Shown here piece by piece: positions 19,455 through 28,093 of a stretch of 28,093 nt of DNA; position 1 is the stretch's first letter, and each line of letters opens with the position of its first letter. The position numbers were made by a program, and so were the translations under genes. The notes under the pieces are model-generated. The model searched no databases. It had not been told where the DNA came from and saw nothing but the letters and a program-made list of their open reading frames with translations. Source of the stretch: Symbiodinium natans (lineage: Eukaryota > Sar > Dinophyceae > Suessiales > Symbiodiniaceae); contig CAJNDS010000760.1 in the NCBI GenBank assembly GCA_905221605.1, positions 47,501 to 75,593 of the forward strand, read 5' to 3'.

Positions 19455-20754
19455 AGCGGCCGGGGCCTCAAGGGCCGCAGAGTGCTGCAGCCTTCGCTAT
19501 GTTTTCTTTTTTTCTCCTTCACGCGGCGGGAAGCGCCGAGTCGACATGCGCAGAAGGCAGGGGATCGCAGGGGGAGCAGAGCCATCTCGAAGGGGGAGGC
19601 GATGCGCTGCCCATCTCGAAGGGGGCGGCGATGTGCTGCTGCACAGATACAGCATATATACTGTACTGTAGTCACTGGAGTGTTTCTTTGTGTCGAGGTT
19701 TCTCGACATCAGTTGGGGCTGCTGGGGCTAGGGCGACTGAAAAGACCGGGCCTTTACTGTAAATGTCTGTTGGCAGAACCCCCATGCAGACACAGAGAGG
19801 TCCAGAAATCTCAGCCTCCGATGTCCCCCCAAAAACTGCCTGGCACTGTCACTTCTTCTCGGTTTGCACGCACATTTTGAGCTCATCGCGTATGGCACAC
19901 TTGAGATATGAAATCGTGTGCCATCCCTGCAGCAGGGGCATGTGCTCGAAAGACTTAAAAAAGCTTTCTTCCCAGAAAGGCGAGCTGCCGTAATGCCAGC
20001 GTGTCGGTCATGCCATCAGCCAAAGGGGTCCAGGGAATCTGGGTTCGGGCATGGGCATGCGTGGGAATGTTCCTCAGTTTGTTAAGGGCCTTCAAAGGAA
20101 TGACTTTGGAGGGTTGGCAGTCTGAACGGGGGTCTCCTCACCTACTCAGACAAATTCAGACCTTTTCCCTCCACGGGGCTCATGCTTGGAGATGGTTCGC
20201 TCTCCTCTTTCGTAACGAGAAAAGCACGCGCGATCACGCGCGTTTACCTTGAACACTCAAGGATGCGTTCCCCTCTTTATCCACCATTTTAGACCCCCAA
20301 AAGGTCTGAGTTAGCCCGGCCTTCAGGTTTTTTCTGCCGTGTGGAGACGGGGAGACGGAAAGGTCTGTAAAGCATGGCCTCTGAATCCCCACAAAGTTTT
20401 TGAAAAGCGGGGCTTTCTCCCGGCCTCAGCCTTCGAGATGCTCAGAGCGTTTGTCATGAGCACTGTCGATGACACTATAGGGACTGTTTTGGGAACCGGG
20501 GTTCGGGCCTGTGGTGCCACTGGGACCTTTTCAGTTCGCCAAGGGGTCTGAAATGGGACGTTTGGAAGGTGGGGTTGGGGCCTTCAGCGTCTGCCGTGCG
20601 CGGGAGAACCTACCCCTTACCCCCTCCCCCCCCGAGCAGCTGCCGAAGGGGACCAGGGAACCTGGGTTCGAGCCTGGGCACCCGTGGAACTTTCTCAGTG
20701 TCAAGTTTGCAAAGGGGAACTTTTTGTGAAACGGGGGGCTTCCAAGCAAGAAGG
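19455..20754. repeat. Composite repeat unit 4 (short, no ankyrin exon)
   Basis: Has block I at 19455-19640, with an internal duplication of CCATCTCGAAGGGGG, then block A at 19660-20190 and block B at 20285-20370. It then jumps to GTTCGCCAAGGGGTCTGAAA-type sequence and a new block I near 20755. The ankyrin exon and blocks C-J are absent, so this copy has an internal deletion. Confidence 0.75.
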
Positions 20755-23700
20755 ATGGCCGGGGCCTCTAGGGCCGCAGTGTGCCAGCCTTCGCTGTTTT
20801 TCTCCTTCGCACGCCGAGAAGCGCCGAGTCGACATGCACAGAAACGGGGATTTTTTGGAGGGTTGGCCTACTGAGACCTGTTCCCCCTACCTGTTTCCTA
20901 ATAGGGTCCTAAAACGCTCCGGGGCTCACGCATGCGGCTAACTTGTGTGAAGCCGGGATCTGGGCCTTGTGGCAAGCAGGCGGAACCCCCTCAATTCCGC
21001 CAAGCCAAGGGGTCTGGCAAGGGATGTTTGGGATGGTCGGGGTTTGGGGCTGCCGGGGTGGGTCACTGCAGGCGCGTTCATGTACCTTGAAGATCCTTGA
21101 AGGGTGCACGCTGCCCAGGTCTTTCATAGGGTTCCCGACGTCTTGGGGAACCCCCGATTTCAGACCCCATGCCGATTCAGAGCCCAGAAAAAGTCTCAAA
21201 TGAGCGCCGCTCCAGGCAAACCTGAGGGGTTTGCGTGGGAAGGCGGGGAGACAGAAAGGTCGAAGGCACACAGCCATGGCCTGCCCGGAAACCTCCCACT
21301 AAGACTCCAAAGCCCGTCACAACTGGAGCATGCCCTGCAAAGTTGAGACTTGACAGGGTCCAGGCTGCACTTTTCCTTCGACCACGCTCTCCAAGAGTTT
21401 GAATCTATTTTTTGGCCATGCTCTGGGCGGCCATTGAGCAGACACGTGGGTGAGGTAATGCAAGCTGAGAGTGCAAGCATGGTGTATGTGGTGTATGTGG
21501 AGTCTGCTCCCTGAAAATCGGGATGTGCGTTTGTCCTGCGGGGGCCGAACTTGGTTTCGGCCTGTGGTGCTCGTGGGAATCCCCCCAGTTCAGTTCGCCA
21601 AGGGCTCTGAAATAGGATGCTTGGGGGAGGGGGGGGGGGCGGGCGGGCTGGAGCTGCCTGGGGCTCACGCACGCAAGTCGGTTTATGCAAGCACAAGCAC
21701 ACCTTGAAACCTGAAGTTTGCAAAGGTCCGTTCTTGAGCTGACGTTTGGAGAGCCCCCATTGAAGACCCATTAGGACTTTGCAAGATCCTCCCCCCTTCA
21801 CACCCCGAAATTGAGGAGTTACCAGAACGAGGGAACGAAGGGTCCATAAGGCAAAGAGCCCTGGAAGAGGCCCAGCCAGGCAGCAGAACTCCAAAGCCCC
21901 ATCAGCTGGGGATGCTGGGGGAGGTCCAGAAATCGCAGCCTCCGATGTCCCCCAAAAACTGCCTGGCACTGTCACTTCTTCTCGGTGTGCGCACTGCAGC
22001 ATCGCAGTGCTCGAAAGATGAAAAAAATGTTTTCTTCCCAAAAGGGCGAGCTGCTGCAATGCGAGCGTGTCGGTCATGCCAGCAGCCGAAGGGGTCCAGG
22101 GAATGTGGGTTCGGGCCTGGGCATGCGTGGGAATTTTTCTCAGTTTGTTAAGGGTCTTCAAAGGGGAACTTTGGAGGGTGGGGGTCTGAAAAACGGGGGA
22201 CTCCTCACATAGTCAGACCTATTCAAACCTTTTCCCTACCTTTTTCCTGAGATCCTGGAGGCCACCGGGGCTCACGCTTGGAGATGGTTCGCTCTCCTCG
22301 TTTATGAGAGAAGCACGCGCGTTTGCCTTGAACTCTGAAGGATGCGTTCCCCTCCCCTCTTTACCCACCATTGTAGACCACCCCAAAAGGTCTGAGTGGG
22401 GTAGCCCGGCCTTCAGGTGGTCCCTCCCCCTGCCGTGGGCGGAAGGGGGAGACGGAAAGGTCTATAACGCATGGCCTCTGCGTTCCCAGAGCAACTCCAA
22501 AGCCCTCAAAGCTGTTAGCAGTGGCAAAGGAACTCAAAAGCTGAAGTTTTTAAACAAAAGTGGGGCTCTCTTTTCTTGGCTTCAGCCTCCAGGATGCTTG
22601 GAGCGCCGTAAACGCGAGCAGGCTAATACCAGCTGCCTGGGAAAACATTGTGTTCCGAGCGCGGGTCTTGGCCCGAGGCGCGACCCCACTCCACATCGCA
22701 GCGGTGAAAGGCCAGCTGGAGTGCCTCCGGGCGCTGCTGAACGCCGGCGGCGACAAGGCGCTCGGGGGGTTGAGGGCTCGGTTACAGAGGTTTGCAAGTT
22801 TCTTGAGTGGCCCCAGGCTCCGGACTTGAAGGCTCCAGCCCGGAGTTGCAGAACTCCAAGCGGTCCCGAAAGCCAAGCCGGGATTCGCAGAGGTCACTTC
22901 CCGAAAAATCCTTAAAGGGCAACTGTTTTGCAGCAAGGGATGGGAAGGCGGGTTGAGGGGCGGAGGGAGCGTAGGATTTGGGATTTTAGGCTTCAAGGCA
23001 GGTTTAGGGTTTGTAGGATTTGGGAGGGTTTAATGGGGGTTTAGGGTTTGGGAGTTCGCGACTTCGGGTTGAGTCGGTTGAGAGGTTTTGGGCCATGTGC
23101 GGCTGTCTGGTCCGCTCTGCAGCAAGACTTCGAAAAACTTGAGCCGTTACTGCGTGCAGAGTCCAAGCCACGCACGCCATACACGCCATACCAGCAAAAG
23201 CAAAAACGAACGTGGAAAGCAGTGAGGATGCAGCAAGCCTCCCGACAATTCCTGCAGCTAGCAGCCATAGCCAGAGGCCTTCGGAGCTTCCCTTGTCAAA
23301 TCAGACAGCGCATGATTCCAGAAAGAGTGCATCGGCTCTGAGCGAAAGAAACTGCAAGCAACTGTGACATGTTCTGCGGGGCAGGGTACACACCAGAAGA
23401 TGCCCTGAAGTTGTTTGCTGCTCCTGGGGCCCTTTGAGGTGCATGTAGCAAAGTCTCATGTGCCGCTGCCGCACAACATCAGAATCAAAAGAAGTGACGC
23501 CCCAAACTCTGTGTAGCCGTGTAGTTTCAAGAGGGCACCTGCCATGAAATAATGGGGCCTGGCAAATGCAGAGCTTTTTTCAGCGGCTTTCGTAAGGGGC
23601 AGCTCCAAGGCCGCCTTCGCTTCCAACCACATCTCCCAACATCTGCAGAATTCTGCACGTCCCCTCTCTTTTTGTTTTGTGCATCGTTTCTGGGTTCTTG

Positions 23701-24002
23701 ACGGGACCCTCTCGACAAGAGCTGAAATTTGGAAATGTCCGGAGCCAGATTTAGACGGTCCCCTTCTCCAACAAAAAAACATCACATGGGGTGTGCGCCC
23801 CTCCTCTCTCTCCCTGGTTTGAGGACGCCCGCACGAAGGATGGCCGGGGCCTCAAAGGGCCGCAGAGTGCCGCAGCCTTCGAGTCTTTTCTCCTTCGCGC
23901 GCCGAGAAGCGCCGAGTCGACGTGCACAGCCATCTCGAAGGGGATGCGATGCGCTTCCGTAGAGCTACAGCATATACTGGAGTCAGTGTAGTGGTTCTTC
24001 TT
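20755..24002. repeat. Composite repeat unit 5
   Basis: Landmarks: block I at 20755-20850; the unit-2-shared segment at 21190-21450; block A at 21905-22200; block B at 22370-22470; the ankyrin exon at 22678-22768; block C at 22865-22930; block D at 23195-23280; blocks E and F at 23295-23440; block G at 23520-23660; block H at 23700-23800; a terminal block I at 23840-24002. The order matches unit 1 almost completely. The unit stops within about 10 bp of the exon end of the ThDP enzyme gene. Confidence 0.8.
22678..22768 (+). CDS. Single ankyrin-repeat exon, array unit 5
   Basis: After CTTGGCCCGAG the frame reads GATPLHIAAVKGQLECLRAL then LNAGGDKALGG. TPLH is intact. It is 91 bp, with the same acceptor (CCCGAG|GC) and donor-like G|GTTGAGGGCTCGG as unit 1. 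It is the best preserved of the GATPL lineage. The upstream 90 bp (GCTTCAGCCTCCAGGATG.. to ..GGGAAAACATTGTG) are also shared with units 1 and 3. Confidence 0.5.
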
Positions 24003-24014
24003 GGCTCTCACCCA
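24003..24014 (-). other. Probable 5' splice site of the ThDP enzyme gene
   Basis: The minus strand reads CTCTCTGG|GTGAGAGCC, a near-ideal GT donor in phase 1. Without splicing the frame adds only ESQEEPLH and stops at 23983, inside repeat block I, which is not protein-like. The intron would begin almost at the edge of the repeat array. Confidence 0.5.
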
Positions 24015-25662
24015 GAGAGTTTATCCCGAAAACGTCATTGATGAAGAGAACACACTTCTCTTCGGGCTGCTGAAAACCCATCATCTGTGCAGCCTGAATA
24101 TCGGTGCGGCCACAGACGTATTGATACTTCCTCCCCTCATTCGTCTGCAGGAAAGCATGCAGGTACGGAATGTACTCGAAAGCAGAGCAGCCATAAAGGG
24201 GAACCCTGAACTCACAGCCCTGAGCAAAGAGGCTTAGAACCTCTCGCATGAGAGTCATCTCCTTTGACCTTTCGATGAGAGCATTGTTTCCAATGATGGG
24301 CGGCACGTTCAGCTCCAGTCCGCGCACCACTACCAGTCGAAGCTCTCCTTTGCCAACTCCGTTGGCAAACTTGATGGCTCGGTGACTCAAATCGGCCATG
24401 AACTTGCATATCTCTTCTTCCGTCTCGCACATGTGCACCAGATCGTGCTTCGCAACAGCATCATAGAATTGGGTGTTGTGCAGGACATGCTCAGCCTCAG
24501 TTGCTGCAATCAAGTTGTCTTCAACAGCCCAGGCTTTGTTGTTGAAGACGAAGACGGTGATTAAGGAACTTACGTCAGCTTCCATCAAGTGCATCACAAG
24601 CTCAGTGCCACCATTCAGTCGACTCGCACCATCTCCGACAAAGAAGTTGTACACGCCTCTCTTCTTCGAAATCTGCTCCACAGCGACGACCTGATTGAGC
24701 TTTGAGAGAACATGCCCAATACTCGAGTCCCTGAGCATGGCAATGCCATCCCCGTCTGTTAGAAGCGAGATTCCCTCCTTGACGATGGTGGCCATGAGGA
24801 CTGCTGTGGTCAACCCCGTGTCGTAGTAGTTTCTCACCGTCATGTCCGGATTCGCCAGCTTTAACTGATTGCTAAACCTCACGTAATCTACCAAGCACTT
24901 CAGCCGATCTGTACTGGTCGATTCCATGGCCGAAGGCATGGGCATTGGTGTGGGATAGCCAAAAGCCTTTTGCATGAAGAAGTGCTTGGTGGCAGCTCCC
25001 AAGCCCCATGCTACTTCTCCTTTTGCCTTGATGTCACCGCAGATGCTCCTCAAGACCTCCGCCTCATCGACCCCATAGATGTTGTGCTCTTGGCTGCCGA
25101 TTGGAAGCATGCACGCCCCCTTGCACAGAACCACCAAGCGACTTTCTTTGTAAGCCGCATCAAACTGGCCGTGATCAGACCGAATACACATCGTCACAAA
25201 CTTTCCTGGTGTCCCTATATAAATCAAGAGCCGGTGCCCATGAGTTGCCATGGGAATCGCTTGAAACTTAGCTTCGAGCGGGAGCGTATGCTGCCAATCA
25301 CTTGCAACAGCCACATGAATCGGCGCAATATCAACCACATCTTGCGAGTCCGAAGCATAATCCAGCAGCTTTTTGCAGCAACTGCTGGTAGATGCATCCT
25401 GTCCGAAACATATCAGAATGCCCTTGGCTTTTGCGATGGCCTTCGAAATTGATTGGCATGCGACGCGAGTGGCTCGGTACGTCTCACTCTTCGTCGCAAT
25501 CTCGGGCTTCTGGAGCAGAATGGGCTGGGCACCCAAGAACGGCCTGTCAGTGTCAGTAACATGGTGAAGGTTCTCTTCGACGATGGCCCTTGCCAAGTCT
25601 TCGGTTTGCTTCCTTGCCAATCTTGGCCGTTTCGACGCTCCAGGAAGGCCGTCCATCACCAT
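24012..25662 (-). CDS. ThDP-dependent decarboxylase-like protein, first exon
   Basis: Uninterrupted frame of about 550 codons; ATG at 25662 is the first after an in-frame TGA. Residues about 73-135 (AKAKGILICFGQ) resemble the central domain of pyruvate/indolepyruvate-decarboxylase-type enzymes. Residues 281-460 fit the ThDP-binding (PP) domain: DTGLTTA, DSSIGH, then GDG at 343-345, 28 residues, NN at 374-375 and KAWAVEDNLI, close to the GDG-x(24-27)-NN motif and the NN..YTIE..I block of decarboxylases; QFYDAVAKHDL follows. Residues 475-551 (EFRVPLYGCSAFEY, RTDIQAAQMM) look like the start of a PYR domain, where Asp stands at the usual Glu. The family decarboxylates 2-oxo acids with ThDP/Mg; the substrate is unknown. 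The frame would run on to a stop at 23983, but GGGTGAGAG at 24012/24011 is a good donor, so I end the exon there. Domain order is unusual. Downstream exons were not found. Confidence 0.65.
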
Positions 25663-26180
25663 CGGAAAGGATCATACGACACGGGCGTCAGATGGCATAC
25701 TTAAGGTTCCAATACATTGAAACGAGGTGAACATTCAGCGACTACACTGCACCGGCAGCAATGTTTCGGAGGAAAGCATGACTCCCTGAGATGGTAAGAA
25801 CGAGAACTGTTGTGAAGCTGTAACGATTATCTGTGCGACCTCGAACCTTCAAAACAACAACGGGACAAATGTCAGAGTGTTGCTTGTAGGTTTGGCTCTG
25901 TTACCAGCCGATCGCGATCAGTGGGCCGGGCGGCTACACGAACACTCGCGCCACGACGAAATAGTTCCCCTTGCTGATTCATCCGTGGCGGCCGCTCTCA
26001 CCCCGGGCTGGAAATTAAGTCATCTTCAGCTTTGTACATATCCCAAACACTGCGCCTGTCTCGAGTACACACGCAACAGTTTCGCAACATCTCATGCCCC
26101 CGCGCGGCGGTGGTCTGCACCCCCCCTAAACATGGCCCAGTCAGCTACGTGCAACTTTCCATCACTCGTGTTTTTTCACA
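25663..26180. promoter_or_regulatory. Intergenic gap between divergent genes
   Basis: Lies between the minus-strand ThDP gene and a possible plus-strand exon at 26202. On the minus strand, CCTTAAG|TATGCC about 30-40 bases before the ATG could be a trans-splice acceptor. It would leave an upstream mini-frame (MPSDARVV). No TATA-like box or other promoter motif is convincing, as is usual in dinoflagellates. Confidence 0.25.
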
Positions 26181-26201
26181 GACGAAAGGCCAACGCTCGA
26201 G

Positions 26202-26396
26202 ATGGAGGTTACAATGCCCGTGCCCGTGAGCCCCATTCAGCGGCTGGAGGCCTGCGAGAGGGCTTCCTTATCGGGCAAAACTGCCTCTCGCCGCAGCTTG
26301 CAGGGCCCATCGCCGTCGCCACAACCGTCGCCACAACCGTCGCCACTATTTTCATGTGTTCTTTATTCATCAAATGAATGGAATGACTGCGTGTAG
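26202..26396 (+). CDS. Possible small protein or first exon, Ser/Pro-rich
   Basis: ATG at 26202 gives MEVTMPVPVSPIQRLEACER and continues to QGPSPSPQPSPQPSPLF. It stops at 26394-26396, or splices out before then. The GC-rich stretch 26202-26350 contrasts with the AT-rich DNA after it. TTTTTTCACAG|ACG at about 26170-26180 is a pyrimidine tract plus AG, suitable as a spliced-leader trans-splice acceptor 20 bases before the ATG. The SPQP repeats come from a 12-bp tandem repeat. No domain is recognised. The last dozen residues after PSPLF are probably intronic. Confidence 0.3.
   Translation: MEVTMPVPVSPIQRLEACERASLSGKTASRRSLQGPSPSPQPSPQPSPLFSCVLYSSNEWNDCV
26310..26345. repeat. 12-bp tandem repeat, GTCGCCACAACC
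   Basis: Three near-perfect copies of GTCGCCACAACC. In the candidate plus frame they encode PSPQ repeats; in other frames they read ATTVATTV. The period is a multiple of three, so the frame is kept. Confidence 0.9.
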
Positions 26397-27330
26397 CGAA
26401 CAAGTGAACGAAGAGAGCGCCCGTTGTTAAGGCATGAATAACCAGAGAGTAGATCACCCACTTGATGCACTACCAAGAAGTGAAGAGAATACCATTATAA
26501 GTGCACGAATGTAGTGAGTACACGCATGAATAGTATGAACGAACGGGGGTTTTGGGTGTCGCTTGTTTCGCTCGCTCGCTCACTTACTTCGCTTGTAAAC
26601 GTAATATTAATAAAGGCGCGAGAATGAGAGAGCGCGTGAATGAATTTAATAATAGAATTGTAAGTTAACCGCACGAATTCGATTAGAAAATTCACGAACG
26701 CACGAAAGAAAAGAATTATAAGTGCGCATATTAAATTCTCTCATTGGCGCACCAGTAATACTAAGAATAAAGGTGTAGAGAGTGAAATGAACACGGATAC
26801 AAATGAAGTGCGTGAGCCGTGTGAATAAGCGAACGAAACAACGAAACACGAAGAGAAAACATGAATTAGTTTATAAACGCGCGAAGTAAGTACAATAAGC
26901 GTAATGAATGTATGAACGCAGTACAGGATTTAACAAATAACCGTCTATAACCAAGAATTATTGACCATTGACTGCCAAGGAACAAATCATCCAAGAAGCA
27001 TTCCATCTTTCTTGGGGGTTTCTTGTGCTCTCTTCGTTCACACGGTTTTAATATAACTGGTTACGAAGAGAACTCAATATTGTATTTATAAGTGAACATG
27101 CGAACGCATTAATTATAATATTGGGGGAACGAAGTGCACGCACTCATTACATTCGTGCTTTTATGAATACACTTATCTCTTCATCTTATTAGCATTTGGA
27201 TGTAGAATGAAATATTATAACGGTGAAGAGAATAATATTATTACGAAGGCAGTAAGTTAACGCACGGGCCGCAGTAATAATGCTATGAACGAAACACACA
27301 CTAATAATACTACGTAGCGAATTACATGAA
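26380..27330. repeat. AT-rich stretch of degenerate GAACGAA/TGAATGA words
   Basis: About 950 bp with much lower GC than the rest of the window. Words such as TGAACGAA, CGAACGAA, GAATGAAT and GTGAACG recur irregularly, with AATAATA runs in between. There is no fixed period and no long frame on either strand. It may be an old, decayed minisatellite or an AT-rich intron or spacer. Confidence 0.6.
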
Positions 27331-27474
27331 CGCACTAATGAACGAAAGGCTGCAGGTGTTTACCTACTGTGTTGCCTTACATGATACAACATGCAACATT
27401 GTTCGATGTCGGACATTGTTTTGCAAATCGCGAAAGCTGAAGACAAAGTGGTGTTCTTGCATCACAGATCCAGT

Positions 27475-27588
27475 GATCAAAAAGCTTCAACATTTGTTGG
27501 GAAACTATTAAAGCTGGCGTCGTGAGACTTGGATCAAAAAGCTTCAACATTTGTTGGGAGAATATTAAACATGGCGTCGTGAGACTTG
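27475..27588. repeat. 57-bp tandem duplication
   Basis: Two adjacent 57-bp copies start GATCAAAAAGCTTCAACATT and end TGGCGTCGTGAGACTTG, differing at about five positions. They lie just 3' of the minus-strand ankyrin gene, probably in its 3' untranslated region. Confidence 0.93.
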
Positions 27589-27617
27589 GATGCGCTGTTG
27601 GCGTCGGCCAAGACCTC

Positions 27618-28093
27618 TCAAATGCAAAATGTGTCGCTCTCGGCAGGGGCGTCGGCGTCTTGCTCTCCTTTGGTAGAGCAGACCTCGATCAACCACGATG
27701 GCGCGAGCATCTGGCGTGCCAGATCGGATGCCGTCTTCTTACGGTAATTTCTGATATCTACTCGGGCTCGGGCTGACAGCAGAGTGGACACGGAATCAAG
27801 AGAACCACTCAAAATGCTGAACATCAGCGGCGTAGCATCGTAATGATGATAAGCCAGCAGAGTCAGTCTGGAAGGGCTTACCCGATGCCTCACGCCCATG
27901 GCATTCATTAGAAGCCACCACCCCGGCTCCTGGATCTGTACCCGGAACTGTTCATTCACATTCGCCTGTGCAGCGAGCAAAACAGATACCAAGTCGGCAG
28001 AACCGCCTCCAGCGAACATGAGCGCGACGTGTAGGCAGTGTCGCAAACTCACATCTGGATTCAGACTGAGCATCTCCTTCATGGCACGCCGAC
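27618..28093 (-). CDS. Ankyrin-repeat protein, 3' part (5' end outside window)
   Basis: The frame is open to the window edge (RRAMKEMLSLNP..), so the start is not in view; the Met at 28082 is internal or uncertain. Two ankyrin-type repeats are visible: SLRHCLHVALMFAGGGSADL with VLLAAQANVNEQF, and YDATPLMFSILSGSLDSVST with LLSARARVDIRNYRKKTASD. Between them is a linker with MGVRHRVSPSRLTLLAYHH. The order LMFA..VNEQF..HRV.PSRLT..YHH.ATPLMF..DIRN..KKTA recalls a large ankyrin family I associate with dinoflagellate genomes. Ankyrin solenoids bind proteins; no enzymatic domain is in view. The C terminus ..GEQDADAPAESDTFCI is acidic and ends at TGA (27618-27620). No intron is seen in this part. Confidence 0.75.
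   Translation of the reverse strand, partial: RRAMKEMLSLNPDVSLRHCLHVALMFAGGGSADLVSVLLAAQANVNEQFRVQIQEPGWWLLMNAMGVRHRVSPSRLTLLAYHHYDATPLMFSILSGSLDSVSTLLSARARVDIRNYRKKTASDLARQMLAPSWLIEVCSTKGEQDADAPAESDTFCI

Noticed and set aside
21196-22161. A 321-codon minus-strand open frame
   Set aside because: It runs across repeat blocks A and the B-like region. The equivalent frames in the other array units are broken, the composition is not protein-like (Pro runs from C tracts), and no domain is visible.

Overview
The window reads as nuclear DNA of a dinoflagellate, most likely a symbiodiniacean/Suessiales-type genome. This is an inference. It rests on TTTAGGG/CCCTAAA interstitial telomere-type repeats, intron-rich genes with AG|G acceptors and apparent GC/GA donors, single ankyrin-repeat exons, a terminal ankyrin protein of a type I associate with dinoflagellates, very high repeat load and sparse genes. 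No rRNA, organelle, viral or prokaryotic operon structure is visible.

Layout. 1-790 is a 448-bp tandem duplication carrying long (GA)n tracts. 1018-2017 holds telomere-like repeats around a tandem series of small hairpins. 2018-4332 is largely non-coding, with a 9-bp minisatellite and an AT microsatellite. 4333-8050 carries a plus-strand spliced gene whose core encodes a TIR-like domain. Exons 1-5 join in phase, and an Ala/Ser/Gly/Pro-rich tail probably lies in two distal exons.

8056-24002 is a 16-kb mosaic array. One composite unit recurs about five times, with its blocks always in the same order (called I-A-B-ANK-C-D-E-F/G/H or K/J here). Four of the units keep a single ankyrin-repeat exon. 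Into the second unit, between blocks K and J, about 2.4 kb has been inserted. That insert holds CCCTAAA, CCCTAAG and CCCTGAG heptamer blocks and an array of 11 short (63-76 bp) perfect or near-perfect palindromes. Two ~300-bp relatives have the same arms and carry a tRNA-like segment (box A/box B) inside.

The array stops within about 10 bp of the 3' end of a minus-strand gene (25662 to about 24012). This gene encodes a thiamine-diphosphate-dependent decarboxylase-like protein. It has a recognisable PP (ThDP-binding) domain followed, unusually for a decarboxylase, by what looks like the start of a PYR domain. The coding sequence ends at a good GT donor.

25663-27617 is intergenic: one possible small plus-strand first exon (26202), then about 1 kb of AT-rich DNA with degenerate GAACGAA-type words, then a 57-bp tandem duplication. 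The right edge holds the 3' part of a minus-strand ankyrin-repeat protein that continues beyond the window.

The strongest candidates for something undescribed are (1) the palindrome array with its long tRNA-like-containing relatives and telomere-variant spacers, (2) the exon-carrying tandem array, and (3) the PP-then-PYR order of the ThDP enzyme. All calls come from reading the sequence; no search was run.
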